Assembly (NCBI RefSeq): GCF_007830175.1
Contig: NZ_VLKH01000013.1
Coordinates: 38,839-102,838 of the forward strand
DNA from: Sedimentibacter saalensis
GTDB lineage: Bacteria; Bacillota; Clostridia; Tissierellales; Sedimentibacteraceae
DNA length: 64,000 bases
Direction of reading: 5' to 3'
Positions 16,655 through 26,916 of this stretch are shown one piece after another. Position 1 is the first letter of the stretch, and every line of letters begins with the position of its first letter. The notes under the pieces are model-generated. The model was not told where the DNA came from. It saw nothing but the letters and a program-made list of their open reading frames with translations, and ran no database searches. The translations under genes and the position numbers were made by a program.

Positions 16655-17794
16655 TTAGTTTATAAACGAAGAAGCTGCCATTAATATATATGATGCCAAC
16701 ACTATGCTCAGCAATATCTTGTTTTTTCCCAGATTTCCAAGCATAAGATTTCCATTTGAATGTTCTGTGGCTTTTATGTAACCGGGTATGACAAGCAGTG
16801 ACGTTATGACTGCTACTATGCCCCCAACCACCTGAATCATTGCTATGAAACTTATGGGAAGAAACAGTGCCGTCAAAAGAGAAGGAACCGTGGCCCCCAT
16901 GAAGGCAGTCTTTCTTTTCACTTTAATTTCAGTGCATATTATGTCAATCTGAGCCAGGGCTATGGACAAATATGAAGTGAACATTGCCAAAGCAACAAAC
17001 AAAGCACACACTACATTTGTCATATTTCCTAAGGAGCTGCTAAGCCCTATGGTGGCAACCTGAGTTACAGTATCTGAAGCTTTTATTGCAGAAAATGTAA
17101 AAAAGAGAGTTATGGCTGCATTAATTGCAATCCCTGCTATTATTGCAGTCTTTAACTTGTTTTTATTTTCAATGTTGTTTGCAGCCTGAGGAATGGAAAA
17201 CAATGCAGAAAATGAAAACATCACCAGACCATACAATGCAAGTGCTCCCCTATAGCTTCCAAATGTAAGTTCTATATTCCTTACAGGATGGTCTAATGAC
17301 TTGACAGTCAAAAACATTACCACACCACCAATTATAATCATGGAATACTTTTCACTGACACCTATTATTTTTATTCCTGCAACAACTATTAAAGAACTGA
17401 TGCCGTAAAATATTATTTTTGAAACGGACGGAGCTATACCAAAAGTTTCAGTAAAAACTTCAGCAGCAACCAAAATGTATATTGCAAGATTAAATAGAAG
17501 CACCACTGCAAGCACTGCAAAAAACAAAGACGAATACAAATTTTCATTTTTTCCCTTAAACAAGTGCTCTTTAAAAATTCCCATGAGCTGCGTAGAATTT
17601 TTAGAGTTCAAAACAAGATCTGCAACAAGCAGATGCATGAGTGCACTTGCAACAAATGCAGCAGCAACAGCTGTAATAATTCCAAACAGGCCTGTCCTTG
17701 AAGCAGCGTAGGGAATGGCAAGAATTCCGGTTCCAAGACCGCTTCCTGCAATGAGCATTGCTGCTTCCCACGCAGATATTTTTTTACTCTTCAT
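16655..17794 (-). CDS. Amino acid permease (HAAAP / AAAP-like family)
   Basis: The 379-residue membrane protein has ten to eleven hydrophobic segments. The N-terminal SAWEAAMLIAGSGLGTGILAIPYAASRTG is the substrate-site motif of hydroxy/aromatic amino acid permeases related to TyrP and Mtr. I chose the ATG at 17794, with AGGAG 6 nt upstream; the frame extends 13 codons further without similarity. As the first gene of the radical SAM block it may import a precursor, or export a product, of that pathway; this is inference from co-orientation and the 18-bp spacing. Confidence 0.82.
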   Translation of the reverse strand: MKSKKISAWEAAMLIAGSGLGTGILAIPYAASRTGLFGIITAVAAAFVASALMHLLVADLVLNSKNSTQLMGIFKEHLFKGKNENLYSSLFFAVLAVVLLFNLAIYILVAAEVFTETFGIAPSVSKIIFYGISSLIVVAGIKIIGVSEKYSMIIIGGVVMFLTVKSLDHPVRNIELTFGSYRGALALYGLVMFSFSALFSIPQAANNIENKNKLKTAIIAGIAINAAITLFFTFSAIKASDTVTQVATIGLSSSLGNMTNVVCALFVALAMFTSYLSIALAQIDIICTEIKVKRKTAFMGATVPSLLTALFLPISFIAMIQVVGGIVAVITSLLVIPGYIKATEHSNGNLMLGNLGKNKILLSIVLASYILMAASSFIN

Positions 17795-17822
17795 AAGTTC
17801 TCCTAAACACAATGTTAACGTT

Positions 17823-17828
17823 ATTTTA
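17823..17828 (-). promoter_or_regulatory. Possible -10 of the permease-radical SAM operon
   Basis: TAAAAT on the minus strand lies about 30 bp before the permease start, downstream of the rplQ terminator. The -35 region (TTGTTT at ~19 bp) is poor, so activator dependence or a different promoter is possible. No cobalamin riboswitch is visible between this site and the rplQ terminator. Confidence 0.3.
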
Positions 17829-17922
17829 CCCAATAAGAGTATGTTGAAACAAGCTTTATAAACATGAATTTCAAATTTCTATAACATAAAGGTAAATAAT
17901 TTGTCGGAATTTGCGCATACTA

Positions 17923-17951
17923 AAATCCCGCAGGTATGCACCTGCGGGATT
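17923..17951 (-). terminator. Terminator of the S10-spc-alpha operon after rplQ
   Basis: On the minus strand a 12-bp GC-rich stem (ATCCCGCAGGTG ... pairing with ACCTGCGGGAT) around GCAT is followed by TTTTAG. It separates ribosomal-protein transcription from the permease-radical SAM block. Confidence 0.9.
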
Positions 17952-17975
17952 AAGTCAACTATATTGCTAATTGAA

Positions 17976-18317
17976 TTATACTAATTCAATTATTGCCATT
18001 TCTGCTCCATCGCCTCTGCGTGGTCCCAATTTTAGAATTCTAGTGTATCCACCGTTTCTATCCTTGTATTTAGGAGCAACTTCTTCAAATAGCTTACTTA
18101 CTGCATTTTTATCATATAAATAAGCTGCTGCTTGACGTCTTGCATGTAGATCTCCTCTTTTACCAAGAGTAATAGTTCTTTCTGCAACTCTTCTTAATTC
18201 TTTGGCTCTAGTTACTGTTGTAACCATTCTGCCATTGTTAATTAAGTCAGCAGTCATGTTTCTTAACATTGCTACTCTGTGGTCAGACTTGATACCAAGC
18301 TTTCTGTGACTACCCAT
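17976..18317 (-). CDS. rplQ: 50S ribosomal protein L17
   Basis: The 113-residue protein begins [20 protein letters not shown] and ends with [24 protein letters not shown], both diagnostic for L17, which lies near the peptide tunnel exit. It is the last gene of the alpha operon, 20 bp after rpoA, and is followed by a strong terminator. Confidence 0.99.
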   Translation of the reverse strand: MGSHRKLGIKSDHRVAMLRNMTADLINNGRMVTTVTRAKELRRVAERTITLGKRGDLHARRQAAAYLYDKNAVSKLFEEVAPKYKDRNGGYTRILKLGPRRGDGAEMAIIELV

Positions 18318-18337
18318 GCTTAGTCCTCCTTTTACTG

Positions 18338-19285
18338 CTAATTATCATTTTTCCTTAAAGATAAACCCAACTCTTCAAGTTTCTTCGCTACTTCATCCAA
18401 AGATTTCTTTCCGAGGTTTCTAACTTTCATCATGTCATCTTCTGACTTGTATGTAAGTTCCTCTACAGTATTGATTCCTGCTCTCTTCAGACAGTTGTAG
18501 GATCTTACTGATAAATCAAGTTCCTCTATTGTCATTTCCAAAACTTTTTCTTTTTCATCTTCTTCTTTTTCAATCATTATTTCAACATCGTTAATATGTT
18601 CTGTCAATGATATGAACAAGTTGAGATGTTCGTTCAATATTTTTGCTCCTAAAGAAACTGCTTCTTCAGGTTCAATTGTTCCGTTAGTCCAAATCTCGAT
18701 TGTCAATTTGTCAAAATCTGTTCTGTTTCCAACTCTGGTGTCTTCCACTGAGAAGTTTACTTTTTTAACAGGAGTGTAGATTGAATCAATTGGGATAACG
18801 CCGATTGACTGGCTATCCTTCTTGTTTCTTTCAGCTATTACATATCCTCTTCCTTGTTCCATTTCCATCTCAATAATGAGTTCGGAACCTTCTTCAAGAG
18901 TTGCAATATGCAAATCTTCGTTGATTATATCAACGTCGCCTCCTGTTATAATATCTGCTGCTGTAACCTCTTTAGGGCCCTTTGCGTCTATTAAAAGCTG
19001 CACAGGTCCGGGCACGTTCATTTTCGCAGCCAGATTCTTAATATTAAGAATTATCTCTGTTACATCTTCTCTTACTCCAGGTATTGTAGAAAATTCATGC
19101 AATACACCTTGGATGTTGATAGATGTAACAGCAGCTCCTGGTAACGATGAAAGTAGTATTCTTCTGAGTGAATTTCCAAGTGTTGTTCCGTAACCTCTTT
19201 CAAGTGGTTCAACAACTATCTTCCCATATGAGTTATCATCATTCTTTTCAATTAACGTAATATTAGGTTTTTCTATTTCTATCAT
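18338..19285 (-). CDS. rpoA: RNA polymerase alpha subunit
   Basis: The 315-residue protein has an N-terminal dimerisation domain ([27 protein letters not shown]) for beta/beta' assembly. The C-terminal domain ([23 protein letters not shown], then [11 protein letters not shown]) binds UP elements and activators. Length is normal. It sits between rpsD and rplQ as in all Firmicutes alpha operons. Confidence 0.99.
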   Translation of the reverse strand: MIEIEKPNITLIEKNDDNSYGKIVVEPLERGYGTTLGNSLRRILLSSLPGAAVTSINIQGVLHEFSTIPGVREDVTEIILNIKNLAAKMNVPGPVQLLIDAKGPKEVTAADIITGGDVDIINEDLHIATLEEGSELIIEMEMEQGRGYVIAERNKKDSQSIGVIPIDSIYTPVKKVNFSVEDTRVGNRTDFDKLTIEIWTNGTIEPEEAVSLGAKILNEHLNLFISLTEHINDVEIMIEKEEDEKEKVLEMTIEELDLSVRSYNCLKRAGINTVEELTYKSEDDMMKVRNLGKKSLDEVAKKLEELGLSLRKNDN

Positions 19286-19338
19286 CCCAACCCTCCTTAG
19301 ATGTGATGTATGTCGAGGGTAATAATTCTTAATTCTTA

Positions 19339-19962
19339 CTACTTAGAGTACAACTCGACAATCAGATGCTCTTCTATTGGTATTTCAATATCTTCTTTCG
19401 CAGGTTCAGCTATTATTCTGCCTGTGAAGTTTTCAGGTTCAACTTGCAGCCATTGTGGTGCAGTCTTCTTGTGATTTTCAACTAAAGCTTTGAACTTATC
19501 AGAGCTTTGGCTCTTTTCCTTAACCTTTATTACATCGCCAACTGAAAGAGTCATTGATGGAATATCAGCCTTCTTACCGTTTACTGTAAAATGACCGTGA
19601 ACTACCAATTGTCTTGCTTCTGGTCTTGAACTTGCAAAGCCTAATCTGTATATTACATTGTCAAATCTAAGCTCCATCAATTTCAATAAGTTATCACCAG
19701 TTTTTCCAGACATTTTATCTGCAACTTTAAAAGCTTCAGCAAATTGTCCTTCCAAAACTCCGTAATACTTTCTAACTTTTTGTTTTTCTCTCAACTGAAT
19801 ACCGTAGTTAGTCAGTTTCTTGTTGTTTTGACCGTGCTGTCCAGGAGCATAGTTTCTTCTTCCTATAGAACACTTGTCAGTGTAACATCTGTCACCTTTT
19901 AAATATAACTTTAATCCTTCTCTTCTGCATATTCTGCAAACAGGTCCAGTATATCTTGCCAT
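19339..19962 (-). CDS. rpsD: 30S ribosomal protein S4
   Basis: The 207-residue protein has a zinc-ligand-type N-terminus ([18 protein letters not shown] and TDKC), the form with cysteines kept, and the S4 RNA-binding domain [26 protein letters not shown]4 nucleates 30S assembly and often represses its own operon. A 53-bp gap to rpoA shows no clear structure. Confidence 0.99.
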   Translation of the reverse strand: MARYTGPVCRICRREGLKLYLKGDRCYTDKCSIGRRNYAPGQHGQNNKKLTNYGIQLREKQKVRKYYGVLEGQFAEAFKVADKMSGKTGDNLLKLMELRFDNVIYRLGFASSRPEARQLVVHGHFTVNGKKADIPSMTLSVGDVIKVKEKSQSSDKFKALVENHKKTAPQWLQVEPENFTGRIIAEPAKEDIEIPIEEHLIVELYSK

Positions 19963-19981
19963 CTTTTCACCTCGTTTCTAA

Positions 19982-20380
19982 TTATACTCTTCTACGTTTT
20001 GGTGGTCTGCAACCATTATGTGGTATTGGAGTAACGTCTTTTATTAAATTAACTTCCAGTCCAGCTGCCTGCAAAGATCTTATTGCTGCTTCTCTGCCTG
20101 AGCCCGGTCCTTTAACGTACACTTCTACTGTCTTCAAACCATGTTCCATAGCTCTTTTTGCTGCTTCTTCTGCAACCATGCTAGCTGCATATGGAGTAGA
20201 TTTTCTTGAACCCTTGAATCCCAATTGTCCTGAACTAGCCCAAGAAAGTGCGTTTCCCTGCAAGTCAGTAAGAGTTACAAGTGTATTGTTAAAAGTTGAC
20301 TTAATATGTGCCTGGCCTTTTTCAATATTTTTACGTTCTCTTTTTCTTACTCTTGTTTTTTGTTGTTTTTTAGCTGCCAC
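19982..20380 (-). CDS. rpsK: 30S ribosomal protein S11
   Basis: The 132-residue protein ends [11 protein letters not shown] and contains [18 protein letters not shown] and [18 protein letters not shown], the S11 signatures; it lines the mRNA exit channel on the platform. It lies 15 bp after rpsM with AGGAGG upstream. Confidence 0.99.
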   Translation of the reverse strand: MAAKKQQKTRVRKRERKNIEKGQAHIKSTFNNTLVTLTDLQGNALSWASSGQLGFKGSRKSTPYAASMVAEEAAKRAMEHGLKTVEVYVKGPGSGREAAIRSLQAAGLEVNLIKDVTPIPHNGCRPPKRRRV

Positions 20381-20394
20381 TTAAGTCCCTCCTT

Positions 20395-20763
20395 TTATTT
20401 TTTAGATTTTTTCCCTGAAACTCTCTTAGGACCTTTTCTAGTTCTAGCATTGTTCTTAGTGTTTTGTCCTCTGACAGGCAATCCTTTTTTATGTCTTAAG
20501 CCTCTGTAGCAGTTGATTTCTTTTAATCTCTTAATATTCAACGCTATTTCTCTTCTCAAGTCACCTTCAACAGGATGCTTATCTATTTCAGTTCTTAACT
20601 GTTGTATTTCATCTTCAGTCAGGTCTTTAACTCTTGTGTCAGGGTTAATACCTGTGTCTTTTAATATCTGGTTTGAAGTCTTTCTGCCTATACCATAGAT
20701 ATATGTCAGACCGATTTCAACTCTTTTTTCTCTTGGTAAATCCACACCAGCGATTCTGGCCAT
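20395..20763 (-). CDS. rpsM: 30S ribosomal protein S13
   Basis: The 122-residue protein begins [20 protein letters not shown] and has [27 protein letters not shown] near its C-terminus. S13 contacts the P-site tRNA and forms the head bridges to the 50S subunit. The position after rpmJ is standard. Confidence 0.99.
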   Translation of the reverse strand: MARIAGVDLPREKRVEIGLTYIYGIGRKTSNQILKDTGINPDTRVKDLTEDEIQQLRTEIDKHPVEGDLRREIALNIKRLKEINCYRGLRHKKGLPVRGQNTKNNARTRKGPKRVSGKKSKK

Positions 20764-20815
20764 TAAGCTTACACCTCCTACCTCAGTAGCACTTAATCTT
20801 CTATTTTATATCTGT

Positions 20816-20941
<126 letters not shown>

Positions 20942-21160
20942 TTACTTTTTCCTCCAGGTTATTCTTCCTCTTGTCAAATCATATGGTGATAATTCAACAG
21001 CTACAGTATCTCCCGGAAGAATCCTGATATAGTTCATCCTCAGTTTTCCAGAAATATGCGCTAAAATCTGGTGTCCGTTCTGAAGCTCAACTATGAACAT
21101 TGCATTAGGAAGTGCTTCCAGGACTTTTCCTTCGACTTCTATAACATCTTTCTTGGACAT
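20942..21160 (-). CDS. infA: Translation initiation factor IF-1
   Basis: The 72-residue S1/OB-fold protein begins [21 protein letters not shown] and contains [19 protein letters not shown]-1 occupies the ribosomal A site during initiation. It is in the usual place between the KOW protein and rpmJ, with only a 3-bp gap upstream. Confidence 0.99.
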   Translation of the reverse strand: MSKKDVIEVEGKVLEALPNAMFIVELQNGHQILAHISGKLRMNYIRILPGDTVAVELSPYDLTRGRITWRKK

Positions 21161-21163
21161 TGA

Positions 21164-21466
21164 TCACTCAACCTCCATTTCTACAGATACATTTTTTGTG
21201 AATGGCTCTAAGAGCTTTCTCACATATGCATCATCGAGATTTTCGTTACATTGTAACTTGAATGCAAATTCTGTCAATACTGTATTATAAATCATTAAAT
21301 GTTTAATTTTTTTCTTCTTAGGAGAATCTAGCTTTCTGAGATCTCCGTCACATACCAACACATTTTGTTCATCCGCAACGCTGCATACAATAAATATTCT
21401 TCCTTTATCTCTGCCTGCCTTGGATTTCACTATTTGACCAATTTTTATATCTGTTGTAAATTCCAA
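21164..21466 (-). CDS. KOW-domain RNA-binding protein (L14e-like)
   Basis: The 100-residue protein has an N-terminal KOW motif: IGQIVKSKAGRDKGRIFIV. Clostridia and Bacillus often carry this small L14e/L27e-like protein between map and infA. Ribosome or RNA binding is inferred from the KOW fold and the operon; its exact role is not known. The C-terminal half is lysine-rich then acidic. The 10-bp gap to map and 3-bp gap to infA imply coupled translation. Confidence 0.85.
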   Translation of the reverse strand: MEFTTDIKIGQIVKSKAGRDKGRIFIVCSVADEQNVLVCDGDLRKLDSPKKKKIKHLMIYNTVLTEFAFKLQCNENLDDAYVRKLLEPFTKNVSVEMEVE

Positions 21467-21476
21467 TAAATCACCC

Positions 21477-22223
21477 CTATAATACGGTTAACAGCTCTGG
21501 TTCGCCGTCTGTAATAGCAACAGTATGTTCATAGTGAGCTGACGGTTTGCCGTCTGTGGTCACCACAGTCCAGTTGTTGTCAAGGACTTTCACGTTGTAT
21601 GTTCCTGCGTTTATCATAGGCTCTATAGCAAGGACCATTCCAACTTGCAGCCGCGGCCCTTTACCAGGTCTTCCGAAGTTAGGTATTTGCGGTGATTCAT
21701 GCATATCCTTCCCAACTCCGTGCCCAACGTAATCTCTTACAACCGAGAACCCTTGACTTTCTGCATACTGCTGTACTGCATGCGATATGTCTGAGAGTCT
21801 GTAAGACGTCTTTGCATACTTTATTCCTTCATAGAAGCTTTGTCGAGTAGCTTCGACTAAACGTCTCTTCTCGTCGTCAACTTCTCCCACGAGGAATGTT
21901 TTTGCGCTGTCTCCCACATATCCTTCAAAAGTAGCACCTATATCAATGCTGACAATATCGCCTTCAATAAGTTTTCTGCTGCTGGGGAATCCATGAACAA
22001 CTTCTTCATTTACTGAAGCGCATATTGAATATGGAAATCCTCCGTAACCTTTGAATGTAGGTATCGCATTTTGAGATCTTAAGAAATCTTCAACCATCTG
22101 ATCAATTTCTTTAGTAGTAACTCCGGGTTTAATGTACTTTCTCACAAGTTCATGAGACTGTGCCACCAAACGTCCGGCTTTTCTCATAATTTCTATTTCT
22201 CTTCTTGTTTTGAGGATAATCAT
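21477..22223 (-). CDS. map: Methionine aminopeptidase, type I
   Basis: The 248-residue enzyme removes the N-terminal Met from nascent proteins. Metal ligands are visible in order: Asp in [19 protein letters not shown] (two Asp), His in [10 protein letters not shown], Glu in AIEPM and Glu in HYEHTVAI. Substrate-side [13 protein letters not shown] is conserved. It lies 1 bp after adk, a conserved pairing. Confidence 0.98.
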   Translation of the reverse strand: MIILKTRREIEIMRKAGRLVAQSHELVRKYIKPGVTTKEIDQMVEDFLRSQNAIPTFKGYGGFPYSICASVNEEVVHGFPSSRKLIEGDIVSIDIGATFEGYVGDSAKTFLVGEVDDEKRRLVEATRQSFYEGIKYAKTSYRLSDISHAVQQYAESQGFSVVRDYVGHGVGKDMHESPQIPNFGRPGKGPRLQVGMVLAIEPMINAGTYNVKVLDNNWTVVTTDGKPSAHYEHTVAITDGEPELLTVL

Positions 22224-22224
22224 A

Positions 22225-22872
22225 CTATTTATTCCTCAATTTTGCAACAATGTTTTTGCCAACCTCAGCTATAGGTTTTTCTCCGTCTATGTTAACTATT
22301 ATACCTTTATTGGTGTAATACTCTATAAGCGGTTCAGTCTGCTCCTGGTAAACATTAATTCTTTTGGTAACAGTCTCTTCAGTATCATCCTTGCGCTGAA
22401 GAAGTTCGCCTTTACAATTGTCACAAACACCTTCCACTGCTGGTCTGTTGAAAGTCATATGGTATGTCTGACCGCAGTCTTTACACACTCTTCTTCCAAC
22501 AGCTCTTTCAATGAGAAGTTCTTTTCTTACTTCTATATTAACTACATAATCAAGACTCTGATTCATGTCCTTTAAAGCTTCTTCTAAAGCATCTGCCTGG
22601 AAAATTGTTCTTGGAAATCCGTCTAACAGAAATCCATTTTTGCAATCTTCATCAAGCAATCTGTCCTTGACAAGTTCCACTGTCAGTTCATCCGGAACAA
22701 GTAAACCCTGATCCATATATTCTTTAGCTTTTTTGCCCAGAACAGTTCCTTCTTTAATATTTTTTCTGAATATATCACCTGTGGATATATGTGGTATTGA
22801 AAATTCCTTTACTATGGTGTCTGCCTGAGTTCCTTTTCCGGCTCCGGGAGGCCCCAATAAAATTGCTCTCAT
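22225..22872 (-). CDS. adk: Adenylate kinase (zinc-lid type)
   Basis: The 215-residue enzyme interconverts ATP plus AMP and 2 ADP. The P-loop is [11 protein letters not shown]; the LID domain contains a four-Cys zinc site (CKDCGQTYH and CDNCKGEL), the Gram-positive form. FLLDGFPRT is the AMP-binding block. It sits between secY and map as usual. Confidence 0.99.
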   Translation of the reverse strand: MRAILLGPPGAGKGTQADTIVKEFSIPHISTGDIFRKNIKEGTVLGKKAKEYMDQGLLVPDELTVELVKDRLLDEDCKNGFLLDGFPRTIFQADALEEALKDMNQSLDYVVNIEVRKELLIERAVGRRVCKDCGQTYHMTFNRPAVEGVCDNCKGELLQRKDDTEETVTKRINVYQEQTEPLIEYYTNKGIIVNIDGEKPIAEVGKNIVAKLRNK

Positions 22873-22887
22873 TTTCCTTACCTCTCT

Positions 22888-24156
22888 TTACTTCAAAAAT
22901 CCTTTGTAGTGTCTCATCAACATCTGTGCTTCAACTTGCTTCATTGTTTCAAGAGCTACACCGGTTACAATCAACAGTGACGTTCCGCCAAAGTTAATGT
23001 TTAAATCTGTAAATGAAAATATTAAAGTTGGTATTGTCGCTATTATTGCAAGTGATATTGCACCTGCTATTGTTATTCTGTTTAAAACTTTGTTTAAATA
23101 CTCTGCAGTTGGTCTGCCTGGTCTGATTCCAGGTATAAATCCTCCATTTTCTTTAAGGGTATTTGAATATTCAAATGGATTGAACTGTACCGCTGTATAG
23201 AAATATGTGAAGAATATTATCAATAATATATTTAAGATTGTATAAACATATATTCCTGGACTTTGAGCTGTTGAGAAATACTTTTGTACTCCCTCTGCCA
23301 TGCTTGGGAAGAAGAATGCCAATGTCTGTGGTATTGCTAAGAGTGTTGAAGCAAATATTACCGGCATAACTCCTGCCATTAACACTTTCATAGGAATGTG
23401 TGTGCTTTGTCCGCCATACATCTTTCTTCCTACAACTCTTTTTGCATACTGAACCGGTATCTTTCTTTCACCTTGCTGGATAGCTATTACTCCAACAACT
23501 ATGAAGAAAGCAAATATCAGGAATATTAAGATCTCTATTATATTTACCGCTCCGTTTTGAACCTGGAAAATCATTGTTCCAAAGTCTCTAGGATAGCGGG
23601 ATACTATACCAATCATTATTATCAGTGATATACCGTTGCCAATACCTTTGTCTGTAATTAACTCTCCCAGCCACATCAAGAATGCTGTTCCTGCTGTAAG
23701 TACTATTACTACTGAAACTATTGATAAGAAGCTTTTGTCAATGATTGCTGAATTAAAGAATCCAACGCTGTATGCTGTAGCTTGTATCAATGCCAATATA
23801 ACAGTTACATATCTGGTCCATTGAGCCATTTTTTTCTTTCCGTCTTCTGCTTTGAAAAATTGTTCAATTGATGGAATTGCAATTGCCAGCAACTGAAGAA
23901 TTATAGAAGACGTAATGTATGGATAAATATTTAATGCAAATATTGTAAAATCTTTGAAAGCACCGCCGGACATCATATCAAAGAAATCCAGCAGACCTCC
24001 TGCTGTGCCTGAAAACATGTTTTGAACAACTGCTTTATCTATTCCTGGAACAGGTATTACAGCGCCTAATCTGTACACTACTAACATTAAAAAAGTAAAA
24101 ATCATTCTTTTTCTTAAATCAGGTATTTTCCATGCATTTTTTAAAGTTTCAAACAA
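22888..24156 (-). CDS. secY: Protein translocase subunit SecY
   Basis: The 422-residue protein has ten hydrophobic segments and forms the Sec channel with SecE and SecG. Signatures: RMIFTFLMLVVYRLGAVIPVPGID at the N-terminus, DKGIGNGISLIIM, and FNPFEYSNTLKENGGFIPGIRPG in the cytoplasmic loop that contacts SecA/ribosome. It overlaps nothing and starts 1 bp after rplO. Confidence 0.99.
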   Translation of the reverse strand: MFETLKNAWKIPDLRKRMIFTFLMLVVYRLGAVIPVPGIDKAVVQNMFSGTAGGLLDFFDMMSGGAFKDFTIFALNIYPYITSSIILQLLAIAIPSIEQFFKAEDGKKKMAQWTRYVTVILALIQATAYSVGFFNSAIIDKSFLSIVSVVIVLTAGTAFLMWLGELITDKGIGNGISLIIMIGIVSRYPRDFGTMIFQVQNGAVNIIEILIFLIFAFFIVVGVIAIQQGERKIPVQYAKRVVGRKMYGGQSTHIPMKVLMAGVMPVIFASTLLAIPQTLAFFFPSMAEGVQKYFSTAQSPGIYVYTILNILLIIFFTYFYTAVQFNPFEYSNTLKENGGFIPGIRPGRPTAEYLNKVLNRITIAGAISLAIIATIPTLIFSFTDLNINFGGTSLLIVTGVALETMKQVEAQMLMRHYKGFLK

Positions 24157-24157
24157 C

Positions 24158-24598
24158 TTAAATCACCTCAGCTTTTCCGCCGGCAGCTTCGATTTTTTCT
24201 ACCGCTGATTTGCTGAATTTATGAGCTTTAACTGTAAGCTTCTTAGCAAGTTCACCGTTTCCCAGTATCTTAATACCATCAAGTTGTTTTTTAACAATAC
24301 CCTCTGACTTAAGAACTTCTGGAGTAACCTCTGCTCCATCTTCGAATTGGTTTAACACTTCAACATTTATCTCAGCAAACACTGTTCCAAAGACATTAGT
24401 AAATCCTCTCTTTGGCAGTCTCCTGTAAAGAGGCATCTGTCCGCCTTCAAATCCTGGTCTTACTCCGCCGCCAGAACGTGATTTTTGTCCATTCATACCT
24501 CTGCCGGCTGTCTTACCCTGTCCTGTAGCTGTACCTCTTCCTAATCTTTTTCTGTTTTTTGAACTACCAGGACTAGGTTTTAATTCATGAAGTTTCAT
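24158..24598 (-). CDS. rplO: 50S ribosomal protein L15
   Basis: The 146-residue protein begins [21 protein letters not shown] and is rich in Gly/Arg/Lys in its N-terminal extension, which threads into 23S rRNA. The ATG at 24598 has AGGAGG 8 nt upstream, so it is preferred over an ATG three codons earlier. It overlaps no neighbour. Confidence 0.98.
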   Translation of the reverse strand: MKLHELKPSPGSSKNRKRLGRGTATGQGKTAGRGMNGQKSRSGGGVRPGFEGGQMPLYRRLPKRGFTNVFGTVFAEINVEVLNQFEDGAEVTPEVLKSEGIVKKQLDGIKILGNGELAKKLTVKAHKFSKSAVEKIEAAGGKAEVI

Positions 24599-24619
24599 CT
24601 TTAACACCTCCTTATAGTC

Positions 24620-24796
24620 TTATTCAATAACCTCTACCATAAAGTCGACTTTTTTAATCATTCCTCTGATTTGAGGAGTATCTTCTTTTTCAACTATCTG
24701 GCCTATTTTTCTCAAACCTAAAGCTTTAATGTTTTTAACCTGGTTAGGTGTTCTACCGATCTTGCTTTTTGTTTGTTTAATTTTTATCGTTGCCAT
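24620..24796 (-). CDS. rpmD: 50S ribosomal protein L30
   Basis: This is a 58-residue protein read directly from the sequence: [19 protein letters not shown] and then ALGLRKIGQ, the L30 core. It ends DFMVEVIE. It lies between rpsE (11 bp) and rplO, with AGGTGA before the ATG. Confidence 0.97.
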   Translation of the reverse strand: MATIKIKQTKSKIGRTPNQVKNIKALGLRKIGQIVEKEDTPQIRGMIKKVDFMVEVIE

Positions 24797-24807
24797 AATT
24801 TCACCTC

Positions 24808-25317
24808 TTAACCTAATATTTCTTCTACAGATTTACCTCTGATTTTTGCTACATCTTCAGGCTTCTTAAGAAGTTTTAAGGCTTCAATTGTTGCATTTAC
24901 TACGTTTCTTGGGTTGCTTGATCCCAAAGACTTTGTTCTTATATCTCTTATTCCTGCAAGTTCTAATACTGCACGAACAGGACCGCCGGCTATGATTCCA
25001 GTACCTTCTTTGGCTGGTTTAACAAGAACTCTGCCTGCGCCATATCTGCCAATTATTTCATGTGGCACTGTTGTATCTTTCAGTGGCACTTCGATCATGT
25101 TCTTTTTAGCATCCTGGATTGCTTTTCTAATAGCATCTGGAATTTCAACAGCTTTTGCCATTCCTATTCCAACATGACCATTTTCATCACCAACAACAAC
25201 CAATACGCTGAATCTAAAGTTTCTACCACCTTTAACAACTTTAGTTACACGGTTGATGCTGATAACTTTTTCTTTCACATCCAGTTGGCTTGCATCTATA
25301 CGTCCACGCTGCTCCAT
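24808..25317 (-). CDS. rpsE: 30S ribosomal protein S5
   Basis: The 169-residue protein has the dsRNA-binding-like N-terminal domain ([21 protein letters not shown]) and the C-terminal domain with [20 protein letters not shown]5 shapes the mRNA entry and affects decoding fidelity. Standard spc-operon position. Confidence 0.99.
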   Translation of the reverse strand: MEQRGRIDASQLDVKEKVISINRVTKVVKGGRNFRFSVLVVVGDENGHVGIGMAKAVEIPDAIRKAIQDAKKNMIEVPLKDTTVPHEIIGRYGAGRVLVKPAKEGTGIIAGGPVRAVLELAGIRDIRTKSLGSSNPRNVVNATIEALKLLKKPEDVAKIRGKSVEEILG

Positions 25318-25331
25318 GACTAACCTCCTTA

Positions 25332-25700
25332 TTAAAATTCAAGTCCGCTTTCTCTTGCTCCGTCAGCAAGTACTTTAACTCTGCCATGATATAAATAGCC
25401 GCCTCTGTCGAAAACTACTGTATTTATACCTTTATTCTTCGCTCTTTCTCCTACTGTTTTGCCAACTAATTTTGCTGCATCAGTCTTAGTAAGCTCAGCT
25501 ACCTGGTCTCTCAATTCTTTATCTTGTGTAGATGCAGATGCAAGAGTTGTTCCAGTAGCATCATCAATTACTTGAGCGTATATGTGCTTAGAGCTTTTAA
25601 ATATATTCAATCTTGGTCTCTCAGGAGTTCCTACGACTTTATTTCTTATACTATAGTGTCTTTCTTTTCTCTTTTGATTTTTATCAATTTTTTTAAGCAC
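25332..25700 (-). CDS. rplR: 50S ribosomal protein L18
   Basis: The 122-residue protein binds 5S rRNA. It contains [35 protein letters not shown] and the C-terminal [20 protein letters not shown]. It lies between rplF and rpsE. Confidence 0.99.
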   Translation of the reverse strand: MLKKIDKNQKRKERHYSIRNKVVGTPERPRLNIFKSSKHIYAQVIDDATGTTLASASTQDKELRDQVAELTKTDAAKLVGKTVGERAKNKGINTVVFDRGGYLYHGRVKVLADGARESGLEF

Positions 25701-25721
25701 TAATACTCACTCCTTTCTTAA

Positions 25722-26261
25722 TTATTTACCAGTTTTACCAGCTTTACGTCTAACAACTTCATTAGTGTACTTAATACCCTTTCCTTTGTAAGGCTCAGGT
25801 CTTCTCCAGTCTCTAATAACTGCCGCGTAATTACCTACTTGCTGTTTATCTATACCTTTTACTATTATCTTGTTAGTTCCTTCTACAGCTGTTTCAATTC
25901 CTTGTGGATCTTCCATTTCAACAGGATGTGAGAAACCTAAGTTCAATACCAATTTGTTTCCTTGCTTTTGTGCTCTATATCCAACACCTACGATTTCAAG
26001 TGTCTTATCGAAACCTGCAGTAACACCAACTACCATGTTGCTGATGAGAGTTCTTGTCAATCCGTGAAGAGATCTGTTTGTTTTTTCATCATTAGGTCTT
26101 GAAACTGTCAGTTCATTTCCTTCGATTTCTATTTTCATGGATTTAGCCAGCTGTTGTTCAAGCTGTCCCTTTGGTCCCTTAACAACTGCATAATTGTTTT
26201 TGTCGATTTTAACTTCAACATTTGCAGGTATAGTTACAGGTTTAATACCTATTCTTGACAT
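25722..26261 (-). CDS. rplF: 50S ribosomal protein L6
   Basis: The 179-residue protein starts [16 protein letters not shown] and contains two repeated alpha/beta domains, ending in [28 protein letters not shown]6 lies at the GTPase-factor binding site. Normal length. Confidence 0.99.
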   Translation of the reverse strand: MSRIGIKPVTIPANVEVKIDKNNYAVVKGPKGQLEQQLAKSMKIEIEGNELTVSRPNDEKTNRSLHGLTRTLISNMVVGVTAGFDKTLEIVGVGYRAQKQGNKLVLNLGFSHPVEMEDPQGIETAVEGTNKIIVKGIDKQQVGNYAAVIRDWRRPEPYKGKGIKYTNEVVRRKAGKTGK

Positions 26262-26286
26262 CTTAGCACCTCCTATTCGTTTATTA

Positions 26287-26685
26287 TTACCATACGTAGC
26301 AGATTACTTCTCCGCCAACTCCCTGTGTTCTTGCTTTTTTGTCTGTTATAATGCCTTGTGAAGTAGAAAGTATAGCTATTCCTAAGCCACCCAATACCTT
26401 TGGAGTTTCATCTTTTCCTACGTAAACTCTTAGTCCCGGTTTAGATATTCTCTTAATGCCAGTTATAACTCTTTCCTTGTTCTGCTGGTATTTAAGTTCA
26501 ACTCTTATAATACCTTGCTTACCATCATCTATAACATCAAAACCCTTAATATAACCTTCTTCCAAAAGAATTGTTGCTAATTCTTTCTTTATCTTTGAAG
26601 ACGGTACATCAACAAATTCGTGCTTTGCTTTATTGCCATTTCTTATTCTCGTTAACATATCTGCGATAGGATCTGTCATTACCAT
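26287..26685 (-). CDS. rpsH: 30S ribosomal protein S8
   Basis: The 132-residue protein begins [17 protein letters not shown] and ends [26 protein letters not shown], the rRNA-binding part. S8 organises the central domain of 16S rRNA and can regulate the spc operon. Confidence 0.99.
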   Translation of the reverse strand: MVMTDPIADMLTRIRNGNKAKHEFVDVPSSKIKKELATILLEEGYIKGFDVIDDGKQGIIRVELKYQQNKERVITGIKRISKPGLRVYVGKDETPKVLGGLGIAILSTSQGIITDKKARTQGVGGEVICYVW

Positions 26686-26714
26686 GTAAGTAACCTCCTT
26701 CCATTTTATAAATT

Positions 26715-26900
26715 TTACCAGCTAGCTTTTTTAACGCCAGGTATCTGACCTTTATAAGCCAGTTCTCTAAAGCATATACGGCATATACCGAATTTCCTTA
26801 AATAAGCATGAGGTCTTCCACAAATCTTGCATCTTGTATATTCTCTTGTAGAGAATTTCTGTTTTCTCTGTTGTTTAACTTTTAGAGATGTTTTTGCCAT
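26715..26900 (-). CDS. rpsN: 30S ribosomal protein S14, zinc-binding type
   Basis: The 61-residue protein has two C-x2-C motifs (Cys24, Cys27, Cys40, Cys43) around [12 protein letters not shown], so this is the zinc-dependent short S14 common in Firmicutes. It ends [11 protein letters not shown]. It follows rplE by 16 bp. Confidence 0.99.
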   Translation of the reverse strand: MAKTSLKVKQQRKQKFSTREYTRCKICGRPHAYLRKFGICRICFRELAYKGQIPGVKKASW

Positions 26901-26916
26901 AATTTCGCTCCCTCCC

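Noticed and set aside
17795..17922. Cobalamin riboswitch upstream of the B12-radical SAM operon
   Set aside because: I looked for a B12-box-like sequence and a large structured leader; the ~130-bp region is too short and shows neither.
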